A DNA stretch of 64,000 nt, taken from Pardosa pseudoannulata (Eukaryota; Arthropoda; Arachnida; Araneae; Lycosidae). Under the pieces are notes generated by a model. It was not told the DNA's origin and made no database searches. It saw only the letters and a list, made by a program, of their open reading frames with translations. The position numbers and the translations under genes are program-made. The stretch lies in the NCBI GenBank assembly GCA_032207245.1, contig CM063508.1:114649802-114713801 (forward strand), given 5' to 3'. Below, one piece after another: positions 59,097 to 64,000 of the stretch; the first letter of the stretch is position 1; the number at the start of each line of letters is the position of its first letter.

Positions 59097-60384
59097 ATTT
59101 AGATTACCAAGTTTTTACTTGAGAAAAACATCTATACAAATGTAACCACGTAAGAAAATAACTTTAGATATTGATGATACAAATACCAAATTTCACTTGT
59201 ATAATAAAAAGATTAGAGCTATAATTTGAGCTAATGAAGAATTAAAATAAATATTTTTACTATATTTAAGGGGCTATGTCCTCTTAAATTGCAAAATTAG
59301 GTTATGGATCATGATTATGGAACGTAAAAGAGAGGGGAACAAATTCTGCTTCTTTAGTTATGACGGTAAGGAAAGAAGTTGAACCTTAATGCTTCCCTTA
59401 TTAGAGATCATTCTAAAATAAGAGGATTAGCTACATAATTTCCCACTCATTTCATATTTCTCATTCAACCAATTAGAGAACTTTTGAATCACAGGTTAAG
59501 CTTCATCTATACAAGATGTTTCCGGTACAGTGGACTCCACTTAATGTGATCGCGGTTAATGTTATCAATCGCTTACTGTTATCGAAATCATTTGGTCCCG
59601 ATTTTCTCTATTCATTTGTATGCTAAAATTATCGCTTAATGTGATCGTTACATCGGTTAATGTTATCAGTTTTCAAACCTCATTTCAACTGACAAAAGAA
59701 TATTCACAGTATATTCAGCAGGAACCCATTCTTTTCGAATTTCCGAGAATTCTCCATTCCACCTAAGGAAAAAGGAAACTTAACAAAGGAGTGGGGTATT
59801 ATTACACGTTCCTGGAATTTTTCAGAAAACGCACACCCTGCTGGTGGTCAATGCTTAGATAAGCAGAAGGTAACACGTTCTTATCGGAACTGAGAAGAAG
59901 CGTATGCACGTTTTATGCCTTGCTCGCTTGCATGCAGCTTGTCGATATGGAAGCCAGAAAGCGAAATGATTTAACATTGAAACAAAAGATCGAAATTTTA
60001 AAACGTTATGACAAGTGGATTATGATTACGAACAATTTATCAATGAGGTTCTTAGAAAAAATTGTAGACAGTTAACTATTGATCCAGTTTTTTTTAATTA
60101 TGTACACAATTCTTATGTTTTAACCCTTTAACGGACAGTGGTTTCGGAGCGAAACCAACCACCTGTTAAATTCTTTCTCTGGTTTTGAAAGACATGGAAT
60201 GTACTTTTAGGTTTTTTATGCTTGACATTTCCAACTAACAACAGAGAGTATACAAGAGCTCTATACTTCATTTGAAATATACGTGATTAAACTTACTTTC
60301 CCTGGAAAAGTCAGTAATATGATTTTTTTTACTTATAAACCCAAATAAATGTATCCAAACAACACTTATAAATTGTTTATGTTT

Positions 60385-60555
60385 GGTACGGTCTACTGTC
60401 TTTCGACCCGAGGGTGAATAAGACCGAGACCTACAGCTTAAGACCGATTCCGAATTGCTACGAACATCCATACCTGCAGTGGGATTTTAAGTGATTTTGA
60501 GTGGGATCTGCAGTGGGTTCCTAAAAGCAGCGCTGTACTATATGGCCATAGCTCG
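60385..60555 (-). repeat. tRNA-derived SINE, copy 7, diverged, inside the pogo element
   Basis: GTACGGTCTACTGTCTTTCG, AAGACCGAGACCTACAGCTT and CTACGAACATCCATACC match the SINE body in reverse; the tRNA head is partly duplicated (GTGGGATTTT, GTGGGATCTG, GTGGGTTCCT) and degraded. It is nested, so younger than the host element. Confidence 0.65.
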
Positions 60556-60849
60556 ACTGTAAATTGGTTAGTCTTTCTTATTATACCCTTTTAGATACTA
60601 GTCAGTGTTCCCGCAGCATAATTAACTCCCTTAACTTCATACCGACCGAAGCACTAAAGACGGGTTGGCCGGAATGAGCCGGAAGGATGAAAAAATAGGG
60701 GTGATATGTATGTCTAGCAGGGGTCTTCTTTTCATCTACCCCCTTTACGACCAGTTGAAGTTTGATTGATTACTGCCTAGCAAAGATTGGACACATTTTG
60801 AGGTGCTTTCCTTAGCAATGAATTTTTTACTTTCTTTTTATTCTCTAAT

Positions 60850-61330
60850 ATAATTCTAAACTTATATTATGCTGAATATATTATATAATATATATTTATT
60901 ATAATATTTATATATATATATATATATGTGTGTATATATAATATATATGTATGTATATGTATATATATATATATTATATATATTTATATTATATATATAT
61001 ATATTATATATTTATATATATATTTATATATTTGTGTATTTATATATATGTATATATAGAATGTATATATATTTATAATAATATATATATATATAAATAT
61101 ATTATAAATATATAAATGTTATATATATAAAGTATATTTTTATAAAATATGGATATGTATATATATGTAAAAATAATGTGTATATATATGTATAATGTAT
61201 ATTATATATATATATATATATATGTGTATATAATGTATATATATATGTATATATATATATGTATATTATATATGTATATATATTTTATATATATATATAT
61301 ATCTATATATATATATATATATATATATCA
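60850..61330. repeat. Degenerate (TA)n region inside the pogo element
   Basis: Mixed TATA, TATTTA and TGTATA motifs. The 71-codon frame across it is an artefact of the repeat. Confidence 0.95.
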
Positions 61331-61779
61331 TATTAGAATCAGTATTTACATTTTCACCTGCTGAAACTTTAGGACTTAAGGGTGGTAAAATCAACTGCTC
61401 TTTGTCTCCAAAGAGTAAACATTTAAAAAAGCAATTTCACTCAGTACAAGGGGTTGGCAGACCCCTCAAATTCCATCCCCTCAAAAAATGTAAATAAAAT
61501 ATGCCTTTATATTTATAAAGTTCATAGACACCATTTATGAACTAATTTCATTGAATCCCAAAGAATTTATAATAGTGACCTTTAAAGTGTTAAAGGATAA
61601 TTTAAGTACATAAATATAAGGTACGTTTTTTCATTTTGTTTTGAAATTTAGTACGTGTGAATTAAAGGGAAAGGGGGGTAAATTTATCTAATTGTGCATA
61701 TCGTTTATTGTTATCAATCGGTTATTGTCATGAAAATCACGGTGTCTCAAACTGATCACATCAAACGAAGTCCACTGTA

Positions 61780-64000
61780 TAAGCTAATACGTCTCCTCAG
61801 CCAGAAGTCTATTAGCAATTAGTAGCTTTAAGACAACAGTCGAGTAAATGCAAATTTAAATTACTTTTACTATCTGAACTTCTTGGTGTTAATAACTCTC
61901 CCTATTCCTCAGGGGTTATTTATATCCCCAAGACTATTCTCAGGAATACATTTCATCAGAAATATATTTCATCAATTCTTTTTTGTTTTCATTAGTGACG
62001 CATAAAATTAAACTTATTAAAAAAATTATTATAAATATTCTTGGTTCTTTTAACGACTTTTTGAGGTTTTGAAGCATCTACTCAAAGCTGAACCCTGCAT
62101 CTTTACAATTAATTAATAGTTTTACAAAATAATTGGATGCTTAAGGAGATATAATTTCTATCGATCTGAAATATATTCGTTATAACAGCCTATTTATGAT
62201 TTATCATAAAGATTTCTCCTATGTTTAGAACAAAAAGCTTCTTAGATCATTATGAAGCTTTTACCTTTATAAAAATATATTAGTTCTGCTATATTAAGTA
62301 ATAAATTTTCTAAAAACATAAAATAAATACACCAAGTGACTAAAATAATAATACACTTATATATAAGATGGTCCTTCTGCATATTAGTAAATGGTTTCTT
62401 GAATTCAAAGTGATTACATTATTCTGATAACCACCAGTATGTATATGCACATGGACATACTGTATATCGATCACAAATTTCCTATAAACAATATAAAATC
62501 CACCTAAAAAACATGTATGTGCCTTTCTGTTTCCGTGGAAACAAAACACACTCCATTTCGACAGGAGAAGCCAAAAGAAAATCATACACTTTGGCTTACT
62601 GAACAATGGTTCATCAAGTGATATCAAATGGACAAGTCTGGTTACGGTACCAACTGCCTTAATTACACTTTTGGCTGGAGCTACATCTGCGCTAGACAGA
62701 CAGTATATATGCGTATACTTACACACACACACATATGACTTCTCAGGAACACATTTCATTTTTCTCAAAGTTTGATGCATATATTAAACATTATCAAAGT
62801 TAAGATGATTAAATTAACATCAAATTGGAGAATTTTGTTATCCAGGTTGACGTTGAACATAACTTTATAACTTCCATTATCTAAATACAATGGATGGTAG
62901 AGAATGATATAAAATACCAGTAACCTGTATTTTTTATTAAATCTTACTATAATCCTTTAATAATATTGCAGCTCAAAACAATGATATGCAAATACTTCAC
63001 TTCTCTAACGAGTACGTTTTTATCCATATCAAATCAAAATACAAAGTTACACTTTTTGAAAATGAAGCACGATAGCATTATTTGTAACACAATTAATCCT
63101 CAACGAGCGTTTAATCCTTTGCAACAAGTTTGACACGACCATAATTTCGTCGTCAAAACGCAAATGATCCCATAAACACTTATGCAAAAATGAATTTATT
63201 AACCTACAAAAAAAATATGATTTCAGTCCTACGGCAAACAGAAATGACATCAGCCAAGTTTCCGCGTATTTCTTAAATCTGTGTTTCTTCCGGATTTCAA
63301 ACTCACCTTTTCTCAGATTTACAGCAGTGACGGAAGTGATAAGGTGATTACCATCGTTTGAAGGGAAAGCTATTGTCTGGAGAGCAGACCATTCAACTAA
63401 GGAACTTAGCAGGACATACCGCGTGTAAATGCCGATAGGAAGTTAGCCCAGCGATTACAGAAGAAACATCAAATGTAAGATTTCATTTTCATTTCATTTA
63501 CGTCTATTTTTATCCATTTTCATATCTGTATTTTGAAAAAAATTACTGCTTTAATTAAGGAGGCCTATCAAGACCTAAAAACTTCATTCTAACAGACCTT
63601 TTTGATCTATGATAAAATAAAAGGTTCTATTCAAATAATATAAAAGTTAAACCAAATTTGAAAAATGAAATTCATTTACCCGTTGAAATATGTATATTAA
63701 AAACTAAACTTTCCTATTAAACAGAAGCACAATATCTGTTTTATTTTGAAAACCAAAATTTTAAACGTATTTGACAGTTTAAATTATAGGAAAAAAAATT
63801 AAAGTTCTTAAGAAATTAAAATTTAAATTAAACAATAGCCCCTTTCATGTTATAAAAGTAAAATACATCGTTAGTATTAATATAATGATTAACCTACAAA
63901 AACAAAACCAGAAAAAAAAAGATATATATCCTCTATTTGGTATAAAAATTTGGTTTCTAAGTTACATATTTCAAAAATTATTTTCTGTATTAGTGTATTA
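61780..64000. other. Right end of window, no supported gene
   Basis: Unique, moderately AT-rich sequence. Two minus-strand frames, 62780-62340 (146 codons) and 63250-63047 (67 codons), are open. The second follows an acceptor-like TTTTTTTGTAGG, and its HLRFDDEIMVVSNLLQRIKR reads like ordinary protein, but I recognise neither. If real, they belong to a gene lying to the right on the minus strand. Confidence 0.25.

Larger units (their letters stand above)
59528..61777 (+). mobile_element. pogo/Tigger-like element with TA target duplication, heavily invaded
   Basis: Left CAGTGGACTCCACTTAATGT and right AACGAAGTCCACTG are inverted ends flanked by TA (59526-59527, 61778-61779), and the GTTAATGTTATCA-type subterminal repeats recur on both sides. 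At 59947-60018, MEARKRNDLTLKQKIEILKR matches the N-terminal HTH (CENP-B-like) of Tigger transposases; the frame then breaks down. A SINE copy and a large (TA)n region lie inside. Confidence 0.82.

Overview
This is a strongly AT-rich eukaryotic window, and the most economical reading is a spider (Araneae) nuclear genome. That reading rests on long GT-AG introns, a dense load of arthropod-type DNA transposons, Helitrons and tRNA-derived SINEs, many long (TA)n tracts, and one well-conserved intron-split gene of the arthropod GMC oxidoreductase family. The species cannot be read from the sequence. No bacterial genes, rRNA genes or CRISPR arrays were seen.

The only convincing host gene lies on the + strand from 17499 to 50078. 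It has eleven coding exons, all ten introns are GT...AG, and every junction keeps the frame. The spliced CDS is 3504 nt (1167 residues). Residues 1-596 form a GMC (glucose dehydrogenase-like, FAD-dependent) oxidoreductase, with the GxGxxG motif split across exons 1 and 2, GMC signature 1 in exon 3 and a signature-2-like motif in exon 6. Two features stand out. The catalytic histidine expected in the xHPVGT-type motif is replaced by Asn (N530). The last exon then runs without a splice junction from the end of the GMC fold into a 571-residue tail. The tail has an acidic Asp/Glu/Ser/Trp segment, two copies of an IPWNKE-PSV-PWNQE module, Pro/Gln/Ala repeats, an Ala/Asn segment and a terminal five-cysteine module. 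This enzyme-plus-repetitive-tail protein is the best candidate for something undescribed here.

The upstream flank (1-17.4 kb) holds no recognisable host exon. It contains a palindromic MITE, SINEs, a 79-bp tandem array, a decayed LINE, a piggyBac-like MITE, two minus-strand Helitrons, (TA)n tracts and a GC-rich block of unknown origin. Introns carry THAP-domain transposon relics (introns 1 and 6), two foldback elements (introns 1 and 2), several minisatellites, hAT elements with target-site duplications (introns 4 and 9), a dead copy of a widespread arthropod repeat ORF (intron 5) and SINEs (introns 5 and 7).

The downstream flank (50-64 kb) holds candidate poly(A) sites, a SINE with target-site duplication, a piggyBac relic, a 67-bp tandem array, a foldback element bracketed by (TA)n, a complete-looking non-autonomous Helitron, a hAT relic with 8-bp target-site duplication and a pogo/Tigger-like element. 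A recurring theme is inverted-repeat elements directly bordered on both sides by long (TA)n tracts. All family names are from recognition of motifs and termini by eye; no database search was possible.
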